A stretch of 64,000 nt of DNA from Oscarella lobularis (lineage: Eukaryota; Porifera; Homoscleromorpha; Homosclerophorida; Oscarellidae), in NCBI RefSeq assembly GCF_947507565.1, contig NC_089184.1, positions 1,860,001 through 1,924,000 on the forward strand, in the 5' to 3' direction. A program made the position numbers and the translations under genes. The notes beneath the pieces were generated by a model, which had not been told where the DNA came from, did not search any database, and was given only the letters and a program-made list of their open reading frames with translations. Position 1 is the first letter of the stretch. Each line of letters begins with the position of its first letter. This document shows positions 1-18,911 of the stretch, piece after piece.

Positions 1-552
1 TTGTTGGCGTCCTTTTTAACCACGTAAAGGTGCGTCGACCGGTTTATATTCAAATGGGACTGATGCTTTGCGGTGGTCTTTTTGCTATGGGTTTTCCTCT
101 CTATACCTCGTACGGGTTGAGTGTCGTCTTTGCTGTGGGATACGGTTTTACCATTGGAATGAATTCATTGTATCCCGTTGTTGCGGCATTTCTAGTGGGA
201 CCGGAGCTGTCCAATCATGCAATTGGCTTGTGTGTCTTTTTGACGGGATTTTTATCTCCGTGTTCTGCTCCAATAGCAGGTGAGGAGGGAATGATTTGAA
301 GGCAATACTCTCGGTGTATCCTTTCAAAAACATTTTTTCACGTTAGGTTGGATGTATGACAATTTTGGCGATTACCGATACTCGTTCTTGACAATGGGAT
401 GCGCAGCCGTCGGCTTCGCACTGATGGAAATTCTAATTGAAATATATGCAGAAAGAAGAAGTGAACGTACTATGAGCACTCTAAAAACCAATATCACTGC
501 ACCATCTAAAAGCAACTCGTTTCCACCGCTATCTTACGAAACGAGTCTTTGA
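1..552 (+). CDS. SLC16-like MFS transporter, copy A (3' part only)
   Basis: The C-terminal half of a major facilitator protein runs in from the left edge. Exons are 1-279 and 347-552 with a phase 1 junction (GCA-G | GT-TGG), giving the same 'AGWMYD' join seen in copies C and D (copy B has lost its acceptor here). The first exon holds hydrophobic stretches corresponding to the second six-helix bundle; the last holds the final helix and a polar tail ending in ETSL. It is clearly related to copies B-D downstream but more diverged. By family knowledge these are proton-linked or facilitated carriers of monocarboxylates or similar small organic anions in the plasma membrane; the substrate cannot be told from sequence. 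No break is visible in the part present, but the first half is outside the window, so intactness is unknown. Confidence 0.75.
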
Positions 553-642
553 ATGAATTTGATGCGATATTTCTTAGATTTAATTAAATTGTCTTTTCCT
601 GCAGTTGTGTCACAGTGCGCATGAGTAATAGTTTATTGTCGG

Positions 643-2273
643 ATGGACATCGACGGATCAGTTTTAGAAGGGGTAATTTGAAATATCTGTTACAGAATGT
701 CTCTTTTCTGATGCTATGCTTCACCTAGGGTGGGCAGATTTTGCGAATTGCCATCGCTTTGGCTGCAGTTCTGCAAAAGCCCATCAACGTAGTACGAATT
801 AGAGCGAATCGAAGCAATCCCGGGCTGAGACCGCAGCATCTGGCTGGCCTACAACTGGTCGCGGATCTGTGTAGCGGAAAAGCGGTTGGCAATCGTGTGG
901 GGTCTCAAAAGGTGAATCGAGATTAAAGAACTGGAAGCATACGAAGAACTTTGTTCAGTGCTCCTTATCACCGGGGTCCTTGCAGGGAGGAAGATACGTT
1001 GCCGATACAAAGACAGCTGGGTAACCATTAATTATTAATTAATTAATTAATTAATTAATTAATTAACTATTTGGAGTTTATGACGCTGATCCATACCTAG
1101 AAGCGTCGTTCTGCTTCTGCAGGCCGCGCTACCTTGCTGCCTTTTTGGACGGGGCGACTTCCGTCTCGTTCTTAGAGGAGGAACGAACGCAACAATGGCT
1201 CCGCAAATCGACTATACACTTCCGGTCGAATAGTGTTATGTGTCTCACTCGTTGCCTTGGGCAATGAAAGCGTTAGGTCTTTAAACCTATTGCGGAGAAG
1301 TTTGGAGTGCGGTTCGATTGCACGGTGGCTAAACGGTACGTATCAAATTCTTTGATGATCTCCTAGGACCATGTGATCTCTTCATAGTGGCTTTTATCCT
1401 CGAGGGGGTGGAGAAGTCATTGTCGACGCGTCTCCGGTGTCAAAATTGAAAGCTGTCTGTCTGACTGAACGTGGACGTCTCGTTAAAATTACAGGCCGAG
1501 CCTTTGTGGCTGGTAAACTTTCTGTTGAGGTGGTTTTTCTCAATACAATACTGACGTCATCTTCTTTATGAAAATTGGCTCTTTAGATTGCTGATAGGAT
1601 GAAAGAATCTGCAGTCAAAGTTCTTAGACGGAAATATGAGGATATACCTGTTGATGTGAAGGTTGTCAAGGAGACTTCGGAGACTTCGTTTGGAGATGGT
1701 ACTGGCATAATGTGAGGTCGTCTATAAATTAGTTATCTGTTTATTACGACGGGTGCATTTGTTGCTAGACTTGTTGGTGAAACGTCGTCGGGTTGTCTTT
1801 TGGCTGGCTCAGGACTCGGAGAGAAAGGTGGTGGAATGTCGTGGGAATAGGGACGGATAAAACTGTCTCATTAATTAAACGTTAGGCGTTCGTGCTGAAG
1901 AGGTTGGCAGAGAGGCAGCAGATAGTCTTATATCGAATCTCGACTCCGGAGGATGCGTGGATGAGTATCTTCAAGATCAGGTTTCTCTTTTACCGTCTAC
2001 TTGCTTGCATACGCAACTCTGTTCCTTTAAGCTTATCATATTCATGGCTCTCGCCGAGGGTAGATCGACTGTAAGGACGGGAAAGGTCACTCTGCACACA
2101 AAAACGGCTATCTACATTGTGGAATCATTGACAGGAGTAAGGAATCTTAGAATACTGTTCACTATGAAGATAGTCAGCGCGTATCCTTTTAGGTTAAATT
2201 TGATATTGTGACTGTTGACGAAGCATTGGATATTTCTTGCCAAGGAATGGGATTCCAACGAGAGACTTCTTAG
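643..2273 (+). CDS. RTCA: RNA 3'-terminal phosphate cyclase (RtcA-type)
   Basis: This gene was assembled from 11 exons: 643-672, 729-911, 959-1020, 1101-1224, 1277-1335, 1388-1529, 1587-1711, 1769-1827, 1886-1980, 2032-2136, 2193-2273. Together they give 354 residues, the normal size for the family, and all splice phases agree. Family landmarks appear in order: EGGGQILR at the N-terminus, [14 protein letters not shown], an ADTKTAG segment, [40 protein letters not shown], and [12 protein letters not shown] near the C-terminus. The enzyme converts RNA 3'-phosphates to 2',3'-cyclic phosphates with ATP, through an adenylated histidine; I did not place that residue. The start was chosen at 643 because it puts [10 protein letters not shown] directly before GGQILR; an ATG at 621 is out of frame. 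The gene lies inside a transporter array. It has one exon per 50-180 bp and no long ORF. Confidence 0.93.
1034..1066. repeat. (TTAA)n simple repeat in an RTCA intron
   Basis: An uninterrupted run of alternating TTAA/ATTA units lies in the third RTCA intron. Shorter runs of the same kind occur in several other introns and spacers of this window (about 4504-4541, 6444-6464, 28498-28512 and 50111-50130). Confidence 0.9.
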
Positions 2274-2776
2274 AAAGAACATAGTGTCCAAGATATAGGT
2301 ATGGGAATTAGCTCCACCAGAGCACGTTGAACGTATTACATGTACCCTAACCCAACCTGGAAAAGCTAAACCCCTACCATATACGTCTAGAGAAGGTCTT
2401 AGGTGCATCTTGCGGGGGAGGGCATCCGAAGGCTAAAAGAGCTTAAATTAATTAAGCACCTTTCATAGATCCCACTGATGTTAATTTTTAAAATGTACTA
2501 CACACAGTTCATCACTTCCATGTTCAGGAAAAAGAGTGAGAAACGATTTGAATCCTGTGAAATGGCTGGACGGTTATATTATTAGCAAAATAATGATGGC
2601 CAGCTAGAGACGCACACACTAGAGCGCGCCCGCGCCCACTGCTAAGTAATTTTTAGCGGCAGCAAGGCTGTGGGGAGGAGCTCCGTGGGGGAGGGCCAAG
2701 TAGAGCGACCAATCAAGAGAAGAAATCATACCCTATGTATACTGCACGCCTTTAGGAAGCTATGGAAGCACGTACA
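2274..2776. other. Spacer with transporter-array 5' flank; no gene
   Basis: I see no coding potential. The right part (from about 2466) repeats the spacers found before copy C (about 3970-4152) and copy D (about 5911-6084): a 'CCACTGATGTTAATTTT' stretch, an ATTCATGTTCAG-like stretch, and, in C and D, a GC-rich 'CTTGAGTGGGGGA' block followed by 'ACAAGTTGTAAGCAACC' just before the ATG. The shared flank shows that the duplicated unit included the promoter region. The 2.6-2.7 kb part before copy B has a different GC-rich block. Confidence 0.6.
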
Positions 2777-3950
2777 ATGAGACGTCTGACGTCGCCTTCC
2801 TCGACTTCTATCGATCGAGGATGGTCGTCTATTTTTACGTTACTGGCGGCATTCACCAGTCTATTTGCGTTCTTTTTCAATTTTTATTCGTTCGCGGTTC
2901 TCTACAATCATCTGATCGTCGTGTACAGGCAAATTGACCACAACCAAACAGCTGCAACAAGTGCCAACTCGAGCAGCTGGGTAGAGCCAGGCCTTTGCTC
3001 GCACGATGACAATCTGGGCGGAATTACAGGTGATGTTATGCATTTAAACTACAGTTTGACTGGAACGCCGATTGTATAGTTCTATGTTGTCTGCTAAAAC
3101 ATAACCATGCCGAAAATAGCTTGCTTCAAAAACGCGTTTTCCCCCCCTACTCGCCCAGCGCTGGCCCCTATTGTGCCATGTTCACGTCCGCTAAAGAGCA
3201 TCCACGTGTCATTGTTTGGATCTTCGTCATGACATGTGAGTACACCTTTCTCTACATCACAATAGTGCATATGGTAATCCAGTGTTCGTTTGAACGTCAC
3301 TTTGTATGAATGACTTTTTTAGATTCGGCATGCTGAATGTTCACTACAGTCAGACACTACATCGTCGAGTCTCCTACTAACGTATCTTTATTTGTCAACA
3401 GCAGTGGGATCAGTTATTATAGGTTTAGTCGGCCGTCGAGTAAAATCTCCTATATATCTTCAAATGAGTCTTATGATCATTAGTGGCTCTTTAGCCGCTT
3501 GTTTTCCTCTTTATAATTCGTATGCCTTGTTGGCAGTTTTTTCCGTATTATTCGGGCTTACCGTTGCAATGGCATGTCTTATGCCTTCCGTCATTTCATT
3601 TATTATGGGAGCTACACTTGCTCCCCACGGCATATTCCTTATGACGTTTGTTACCGGCATCCTTTCTCCACTGGGACCACCACTAGCTGGTATGAGAAGC
3701 GTCTAAGGCTCGAAATGGTAGTGGTAAATATATTAAGCGTTTTGTTTTTGTTATAAGCTGGATGTATGATCTGTTTGGAAATTACCAGTACTCTTTTGTT
3801 GTGACTGGGCTGGTTGTTATTCTTACTGCCACAGTGGAAATTGGTATTGAAGCAGTGTTCCAGAGGAAGAGAAACCATAAAAGAAAGAAACGATGGATGA
3901 AACAATAGACAAGACAGCTCTTCACGATTTGATCATCAGTACCTAATGCA
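2777..3950 (+). pseudogene. SLC16-like MFS transporter, copy B (decayed)
   Basis: Exon 1 (2777-3029, possibly from an in-frame ATG at 2762) is nearly identical to exon 1 of copies C and D and encodes the first membrane helix (ITG | donor). Most of the roughly 600 bp second exon is gone: only its last part survives (about 3170-3306, from AMFTSAKEHPRV to ERHF), preceded by unrelated C-rich sequence. Exon 3 (3323-3689) is open. The acceptor before exon 4 reads ATAAG|CTGG instead of ATAG|GCTGG, which shifts the frame, and the tail after 3880 is shifted by a further deletion compared with copies C and D. Helices 2-6 are therefore missing, so the copy cannot make a normal 12-helix carrier. Confidence 0.85.
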
Positions 3951-4152
3951 GTAGCAACAACAATGACAATTTCAATAAAAAAATGTACTCCACGATATAT
4001 TCATGTTCAGAAAACAGAGTGAGAATTTGAATCGTGTGACTTGACGGTTAATAATTAAAATTCCGTCTTGCGCGCTACGTTGAACGTATTACATGCGCAG
4101 TCGCGCAGGCTTGAGTGGGGGAAGCTACAAGTTGTAAGCAACCGTACATGCA

Positions 4153-5870
4153 ATGAGACGTCTGACGTCGCCCTCCTCTTCTATCGATCGAGGATGGTCT
4201 ATTGTGACGCTGGTGGTGGCATTCACCATTCTATTTGCGTTCTTTTTCACTGCGTATTCGTTCGGGGTTCTCTACAATCACCTGATCGTCGTGTACAGGA
4301 AAATTGACGGCAACCAAACAGCTGCAAGTGTCAACTCGAGCAGCTTAGTAGAACGAGGCCTTTGTTCGTACGATGACGGACAGAATCTGAGCGGAATTAC
4401 AGGTACTGTAATGTATACAGTTTGACTGATCAACTGTAGCTAAGCGACTTATTAGTAACATTCCTAATTAAATTAAACCATTCCTCAAACCTCGTATTAA
4501 TCGATTATTAATTAATTTAATTAATTAAATAATTAATTAATCTTGCTTCTTTATTTGATTGCATTGACTTAAATTCACATGTCTAACATTGATTTTTTAG
4601 CTTGGATTGGAAGCATTTCTGTAGCTGTACACGCATTATTCAGCCCAGTGAGCAACTACCTGACCAGACGACTAGGCTACCGAATTGTGATCATGATTGG
4701 ATCACTTCTCTTTGGTCTTGGGACGTCATTGACAGCCGCTGTCACGACTAGCCCGTGGCAAGGGGTTTTGCTCTACGGAGTTCTAGGCGGCATTGGAGCA
4801 GCAGGCGTTTATGCCCCAACCTTGTCTTTGATTCCGCTTCACTTCGACAAACACCTCTCATTGGCAAGCGGTATAGCAATGTCGGCGTGCTTCCTTGGAC
4901 CAGCAGCTGGATCGCCCATCTCTCAAGCAGTAATCGATAGATTTGACTCAGGCGGTCTTGCTGTTTTGTATGGGTCACTTGGCCTGTTGTGTTTTGGGAC
5001 TGCCATCCTAATTCGTCCTTCTTCGCGACACAAAAAAGCGGATAGAAGTGCAGCTGAGGCAGAGCCAGAAGCACGAATGGCGTTCTTGCCATGTTCACGT
5101 CCGCTAGAAAGCATCCACGTATCATTGTCTGGGTCCTCGTCATGGCATGTGAGTACATCTTGCTCTACATCACAATGGTGCATATGGTAAAAGTAGCGTT
5201 TGAAAGCTACCCTGTTGCGTATGACTTATTTTCCCTGATTAGATTCGGCATGCTGAATGCGCACTGAAGTCAGACACTACAACGTCTAGTCTCCTACTAA
5301 CGTATCTTTATGTGTCGACAGCAGTGGGATCAGTTATTACGGGTTCAGTCGGCCGTTGAGTGAAATGTCCTGTATATTTTCAAATGAGTCTTATGATCAT
5401 CAATGGCGCTTTAGCCGCTTTTTTCCCTCTTTACAATTCGTATGCCTTGTTGGCAGTTTTCTCTGTATTATTTGGACTTAGCGTATCATTGGTAGGTCTT
5501 ATGCCTTTCGTCATCTCCTTCATTATGGGAGCTAGACTTGCTCCTCATGGTGTATTTCTTATGACGTTTGTTACCGGATCGTTTGCAACAATTGGACCAC
5601 CGCTAGCTGGTCAGGAAACATTTCAAGGCATTTATGTGATTTAATTAACGCATCTCTCTTTTAGGCTGGATGTATGATCTGTTCGGAAATTACCAGTACT
5701 CCTTTGTTGTGACTGGGCTGATTGTCGTTTTTAGTGCCACAGTGGAAATTGGTATTGAAGCAGTGTTCCAGAGGAAGAGAAACCGTAGAGAAAAGGAAAC
5801 GAAAGATGAAACTATTAGCGGGACAGCTTTTCACGATTCGATCGTGAATATTCGAGAGACGTCTCTTTGA
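4153..5870 (+). pseudogene. SLC16-like MFS transporter, copy C (frameshift and stop)
   Basis: The four-exon structure is the same as copy D: 4153-4402, 4601 to about 5180, about 5242-5609, 5665-5870. Exon 2 is open for about 160 residues, then a one-base deletion near 5073 (GAAGCACGAATGG, against GAAGCAACGAATGG in copy D) shifts the frame in the cytosolic loop between the two halves. The end of exon 2 is also rearranged. Exon 3 carries an in-frame TGA at 5357-5359 where copy D has CAA (Gln). Exon 4 is intact and ends in RETSL. Two independent lesions make this a pseudogene, although it is still well conserved and so was inactivated recently. Confidence 0.88.
4504..4541. repeat. (TTAA)n-like AT repeat in copy C intron 1
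   Basis: An imperfect TTAA/AATT run. The same intron of copy D has a shorter version (about 6444-6464), so the repeat was part of the duplicated unit and has changed length since. Confidence 0.8.
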
Positions 5871-6084
5871 TTTGATAAGAGCAACAACGACAATTTTAAC
5901 TAGTGCCTTTTATAGAATCCACTGATGTTAATTTTTTAATTAAAATGTAGTAGGCACAAAGGTCATCACTTCATGTTCAGGAAAAAGTATGAAATGGCTT
6001 GACGGTATATTACTGCAGTAGCGCGCAGCTGCGCAGGCTTGAGTGGGGGAGGGGGAAGCCACAAGTTGTAAGCAACCATACAAA

Positions 6085-7795
6085 ATGAGACGTCTGACGT
6101 CGCCCTCCTCTTCTATTGATCGAGGATGGTCTATCGTTACGTTGCTGGCGGCATTCACCAGTCTATTTGCGTTCTTTTTCACTTTTTATTCGTTCGGGGT
6201 TCTCTACAATCACCTGATCGTCGTTTACAGGCAAATTGACCACAACCAAACAGCTACAAGTGCCGCCAACTCGAGCAGCTTGGTAGAACCAGGCCTTTGC
6301 TCGTTCGATGACGGAGACAATCTGAGCGGAATTACAGGTACACGTGTACTGTTTGACTGGAACGCCGATTGCATGGTGTACTGTTGCTAATTAAGCGACT
6401 TAGTAGTAACATCCTTAAATCTTTCCACTAATTGATTATATTAGTTTAATTAATTAATTAATCTTATTTTTTATTTGATTGCATTTACTTGAATTCACAA
6501 GTCTAATAGGGATTTTTTAGCTTGGATTGGAAGCATTTGTATAGTTCTTCTCTCAGCTCTGAGCCCAGTAAGCGACTACCTGTGCAGACGACTAGGCTAC
6601 CGAATTGTAATCATGATTGGATCACTTCTTTATGGTCTCGGCACGTCGCTGACAGCCGCTGTAACAACCAGCCCGTGGCAAGGGGTTTTGCTCTATGGAG
6701 TTTTAGGCGGCGTCGGAGGAGCAGGCATTTATGCCCCAGCCTTGTCTTTGATTCCGCTTCACTTCGACAAACACCTGTCATTGGCAAGCGGTATAGCAAT
6801 GTCAGCGTGCTTCCTTGGACCAGCAGCCGGATCGCCCATCTCTCAAGCAGTAGTCGATAGATTCGACTCAGGCGGTCTTGCCGTTTTGTATGGGTTAATG
6901 GGTTTGCTGTCTTTTGGAACTGCCATCCTAATTCGTCCTTCTTCACGATACAAAAAAGGGGATAGACGTGCAACTGAGGCGAAGCCAGAAGCAACGAATG
7001 GCGTTCTTGCCATGTTCACGTCCGCTAAAGAGCATCCACGCGTCATTGTCTGGGTCTTCGTCATGGCATGTGAGTACACCTTGATCTACATCACACTAGT
7101 GCATATGGTAATCCAGTGTTTGCTTGAACGTCACTTTGTATGAATGACTTTTTTATTGATTAGATTCGGCATGCTGAATGCGCACTGAAGTCAGACACTA
7201 CGACGTCTAGTCTCCTACTAACGTATCTTAATCTGTCGACAGCATTGGGATCAGTTATTACAGGTTTAGTCGGCCGTCAAGTGAAATCTCCTATATATCT
7301 TCAAATGAGTCTTATGATCATCAATGGCGCTCTAGCCGCTTTTTTCCCTCTTTATAATTCGTATGCCTTGTTGGCAGTTTTCTCCGTATTATTTGGACTT
7401 AGCGCTTCATTGGTAGGTCTCATGCCTTTTGTCATTTCGTTTATTATGGGAGCTAGACTTGCTCCTCACGGCGTATTCCTTATGACGTTTGTTACCGGCA
7501 TCCTTGCTCCACTGGGACCACCACTAGCTGGTATTTAATTAATGGCTCAAAATGGTAGTGGTAATGTATGCGTTTTGTTTCTGTTATAGGTTGGATGTAT
7601 GATCTGTTTGGGAATTACCAATACTCCTTTGTTGTGACTGGACTAATTGTTGTTCTTACTGCCACAGCGGAAATGGGTCTTGAAGTAATCTTGCAAAAGA
7701 ACAGAAACCGTAAAGAAAAAGAAAGGCAAGAAGAAACTATAAACGAGACAGCTGTTCGCGATTCAATCGTGAATATTCGAGAGACTTCTCTCTAA
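6085..7795 (+). CDS. SLC16-like MFS transporter, copy D (intact)
   Basis: Exons are 6085-6337, 6521-7137, 7164-7530 and 7590-7795, giving 480 residues in one frame. The start is the ATG before MRRLTSPSSS; a GTG further upstream (6043) is not needed. Residues about 10-45 hold a DRGWS motif and the first helix (MCT proteins carry a G-W-G/S-W type motif here), followed by a polar loop with several N-x-S/T sites. SPVSDYLCRRLGYR, before a GSLLYGLGTSL helix, fits the conserved loop between helices 2 and 3. A hydrophilic loop (about 265-290) separates the two six-helix halves, and the tail ends in ETSL. Expected role: plasma-membrane carrier of monocarboxylates or other small organic acids; substrate unknown. 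It is the only clearly functional copy of the array in view. Confidence 0.85.
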
Positions 7796-7990
7796 TATAA
7801 CGGATCGGTCATCAGTATCATATAGCAAAATTCTTCACTAAACCTAAATTAAAATTTTAGTCAATCCAGCTGTTTATCAACGGGTTAAATAAAATGCGTC
7901 ACCATGACGTCACAGTCGTCTCGAAAGCTCTAGAGTGCGTTGTTGTTTTGCTTGACTCAGTGAACTGCTCTTTGCGTCGTTGCGGCAATC

Positions 7991-9486
7991 ATGGCCGAAG
8001 CTCTTCCTTTTCTCCATCATCCCTTACAACCGTCTGCGCGATTCTACTGCCACACTTGCAGTTTGGAAATACGAATATCGCCCATGTCCGAGGTAGACGG
8101 TCTACTGTAGAGATTAGAGAAGTCCTTCTCTCCGACGACAGTGTCTGACACGAATCGAGTACGATTGTTCATCTTTTTACCTTAGGAGCCGAAATGTCCC
8201 AAGTGTGATGGCGAGTTCCTCGAAGAGTTGGACGACGTTCAGAGGTAACGAGAGAAAACGAGCGACGACAAACGATTCGAATCCTGTCTCTCTCAGTCCT
8301 TTCGATGACGAAACGGAACCCTCTTCCTCGGAAAGCGCCGATCGACGATCGGCGCCAACGCAACAGCCTCCGCCGCCCCTACGTCGCGGCGCAACGACGG
8401 CGACGTCGGGAAACGGCTTGACGGCGGTCATAACGTCGGTTATGGAGGTACACTCTGAAAAGTCCCATCTATGATGTTTGGGCGGGTCACTCCTACGCGG
8501 TCCATTCAAGGCTTTTTCTCCGTGGCCCCTTATCGCCGGCCCAAGTCAGGACGATCGGGGGACGCAAGGTCAGCGAAGAGGTTGTGCGAGTGACGCCTTT
8601 GGAATTTTTGGTTTCATTTGTCATTCGTTCGTTCAACAGTCAATATTCGCCGAACGAGAATACGAGCTCATCCGTCTTCTGAGGGACAGGGCGGAACGCC
8701 AACGCTGCTTCATAGGTTGTTTGGGAGGTGGGAGGAGGGGGCATTCATCTTGTTTATTTTCTGCATATTGCAGCGTTCTGAATGGGATTTTTGGTGGCGG
8801 TGGCGGCGGTGGCGGTCAAGGACCACGTGGTGAGATGATGTCAAAATATATACTGTATATATGAGCTTGTCACGATTATGGGTTTTGTGCGTTTAGGTTT
8901 GTTTGGTTCTCTGTAAGTCGACTGACTCGATTGTCACTTCTTGTCACTTCGTATATGCTTTTAGTGGCAACATGTTTTCGTTACCTGGCAACATTGGAGA
9001 TTACGTTTCGAGCGAAAGAAGCATAGACGATATTGTAACCCAGGTTAGTAAGCAGTAGAAAGCCAATTGTTCCACCACCGGATCGTCTGATAAACCGCAG
9101 TTACTGAATCAGCTTGAAGGTGGTGCACCTCCAGCTAAGAAAGAGGCCATTGACGGTATTCCTTTCGTCAATGTGCCACAGAGTGTCATCGGTATGGCGA
9201 CATCGGTTCCGAGGAGACATCTTTGTATACATGATTTTTGTTCTAGATCGGAATGGAGACTGCGTTGTGTGTCAGGAGAAATTTGCCCTCGGAGAACGAG
9301 TTCGTGAATTGCCCAGTTGCAAGCATCTCTTTCATACCGACTGCATATTTCCTTGGCTAAAATTGGTAAGACTCTCTCTTCTTGTTGATCATTTTTGCTT
9401 TTTAATTAATTAAAATGTTTATTTTTATATAGCACGATTCTTGCCCAATTTGTCGCGTGCCACTTGAAAAGAATCGACAATTATAG
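7991..9486 (+). CDS. RING-H2 E3 ubiquitin ligase, RNF115/RNF126 type
   Basis: The start at 7991 (MAEALPF) leads into an N-terminal zinc ribbon split over two exons ([12 protein letters not shown] ... KCPKCDGEF; exons 7991-8090 and about 8189-8245). A Ser/Pro-rich linker follows (about 8302-8444). Later exons give [17 protein letters not shown] (about 8642-8714 and 8773-8829), then a segment with SIDDIVTQ | [17 protein letters not shown] (about 8966-9223), matching the family's LLNQLENTGPPPA motif. The RING-H2 (about 9247-9486) shows C-x2-[10 protein letters not shown] and CPIC, ending LEKNRQL. Family role: ubiquitin ligase that binds ubiquitin through the N-terminal zinc finger and acts in receptor trafficking and protein quality control. 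The exon joins between 8445 and 8642, and near 8830-8965, are unresolved, so the central residues are uncertain. Confidence 0.85.
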
Positions 9487-9598
9487 TGTATTGCTGTTGG
9501 TACGGTTGTGATGCATTACAAGTAAATACATATGATACAAGTTCTGCACGATTCTATAATTAACGTTTGTTTACAGCTAGCGTGCGCATCTTCGAAGA

Positions 9599-11149
9599 AT
9601 GAGCGATCTTTTTCGTCTTGTCGAGAAAGCGAACGCCTTCTCCTTGCTATCAAGCATACAAAACGACGAAGGCAACTGGAAAACTTACAAAAATTGCGAC
9701 GGCTACTCTCTCCTTCACGTTTGCGCCCAACTGGGCCGACCCGACTGCCTAAAGGTCTTGCTCCAACAGCCTGGCGTCAATCCAGGCGTTGAAACGCGAT
9801 TCGATCGACGTCAACCGATCCATCTGGCCGCTCTAAACGGACGCGAATCGTGTCTCGTCCTTCTCCTGAATCGCGGCGCCGATCCGAACGCTTCGGACGC
9901 GACGCGAACGACGCCCCTTCATCTCGCCGCTTCGCGAAGCGATTCCGATCGAATCGTTCGACGTCTCCTCGACGCCGGCGCTCGCGTCGACGTCCAAACG
10001 AAGGACGGCTGGGCGCCCTTGCACGAGGCTTCGCGAACGGGTCACGTGGACGCCGTTCGACTTTTGACTGAACGGGGATCGGCGTTGGAGTTCGGAGGCG
10101 TGGCCTTGTGGCAGCCGCTGCACATGGCCGCCAGCTTGGGACGCGTCGACGCTGTCGACGTACTGTTGCGCGCCGGAGCGAATGCCGATTGCGTCGGAGG
10201 CCCGGACGGTAATACGCCACTCATTGAAGCAATTTATCACGGTAATGACGGAAGCAAGCAGGAAATTCATCAATTAATTTAGCATCTTCTACAGATCAGT
10301 TTGGCTCTGCTCAACATCTTCTCGCTCACAATGCAGATACCGAATATATCAATGAGAGAGGCCAAAAGGCACTCGGATTCGCTATTCGAAAGACTACAGT
10401 TGATTTCACCCAGCTTCTCCTCGACTGGGAAGCGAATGTCGATGCGTACAATTCTCTACAAGGAGACGTCGTGTGTTACGCTGAAGAATGGGCTCGACGG
10501 GGCAGAAGCAGCGCTTGTCTCACTGCGTTGCTACGAGCTCGGATGGAGCGTGGCGATGCAGGCGTGTGCGGTCGTTCGCTCTGCGTGCTCGTGCGCGACG
10601 GAGCGTCGACGAACCGATTGTGTTCATATATCAACGCGTGTCACTCGCTCGCCTGTTTGGACTTCTCGTCTCGAGCCTTAGACGGCGTTCTATCGCGCGA
10701 CGTCGGAAGAGGTCGAGGATCGGCTGTCGTGGAGGAGAACGTCGGAGTTTTATTAGCTGCCGGTGCCGAGTTGAATGTAACTGGAACTTTTGCTTTACCT
10801 TTTGCTTTTGCGATCGTCGAGAGAAACGTCTTCTGGAACGAGCAAACGTTGACGCGCTTTCTAGAGGATCACACGGTTCAGCTGGCTAGCGGTGAGAACG
10901 TAGGGGTGGGAAATGCGCTCTCTCGCACGTGAACTCACTGCCTCTCCCCCCCTTTTTCTCTTGTCTTTCTTTTTAGTTCTGACTAGTCTGAAGTCTCGGT
11001 GTCGATTTGTCGTGCGTCGCGCTCTGGGTCCGTCGCGACTGTGTCGCGTGCACGAACTTCCAATCGGATGGCTACTCAAACGATACCTTCTCTTTGGGTA
11101 TCCTCTATACTTGGGTGGCGCTGATGACATCGGCAATTCATTAGCATGA
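9599..11149 (+). CDS. Ankyrin-repeat and SOCS-box protein (ASB-like)
   Basis: Exons are 9599-10241, 10295-10891 and 10977-11149, all joined in phase 1, giving 470 residues. Residues about 35-240 form a row of ankyrin repeats (for example RQPIHLAALNGRESCLVLLL, TPLHLAA, WAPLHEASRTGHVDAVRLL). The middle of exon 2 is less regular and ends in another repeat-like helix pair. The last exon encodes a SOCS box: LKSRCRFVVRRALGP followed by LPIGWLLKRYLLF, the elongin-C-binding and cullin-box-like segments. By family knowledge such proteins are substrate receptors of Cullin-5/elongin B/C ubiquitin ligases. Which ASB number it matches is not decidable here. The only oddity is a GC-rich first exon that is open in several frames. 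Confidence 0.87.
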
Positions 11150-11218
11150 AAAGTAGAGTTTGCGCACTCAGACGAGCAAATCGACGCAGGGATCGTCGAG
11201 AAGTCTTAGACTACGACT

Positions 11219-18598
<7,380 letters not shown>

Positions 18599-18911
18599 TT
18601 TATTTTTGCATCCTTACCTACCCTTTCGCGATTTTCGCACTGCATCCGCCCACTTGAAACCGGAAGACGCCAACACACCTCTCCCTTGATAAATCGTCAC
18701 AGGAGATTGCGCAGAGCGTTCGAACGGCGCTCGCTGCAACGAGGATATCACTCGCTTATTTCGATCGCGCATCCCGACGATAACAGAACGTCCGCCTAGC
18801 AGAGGAACTATATCAGCGCGTAGGGTAAGTAAGAATCGCTAGCGATAAAGACCAAAGATAAAACCCGTATGCGTCACATTTGTCGTTACATAGGAAGAAA
18901 AGAAAAGGGCG

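Noticed and set aside
2112-2408. Minus-strand open frame of 98 codons
   Set aside because: It overlaps the last exons of RTCA antisense and shows no motif; RTCA fully explains the region.
9777-10220. Long Arg/Pro-rich open frames antisense to the ankyrin exon
   Set aside because: GC-rich coding DNA opens the other frames. The ankyrin repeats on the plus strand are unmistakable.
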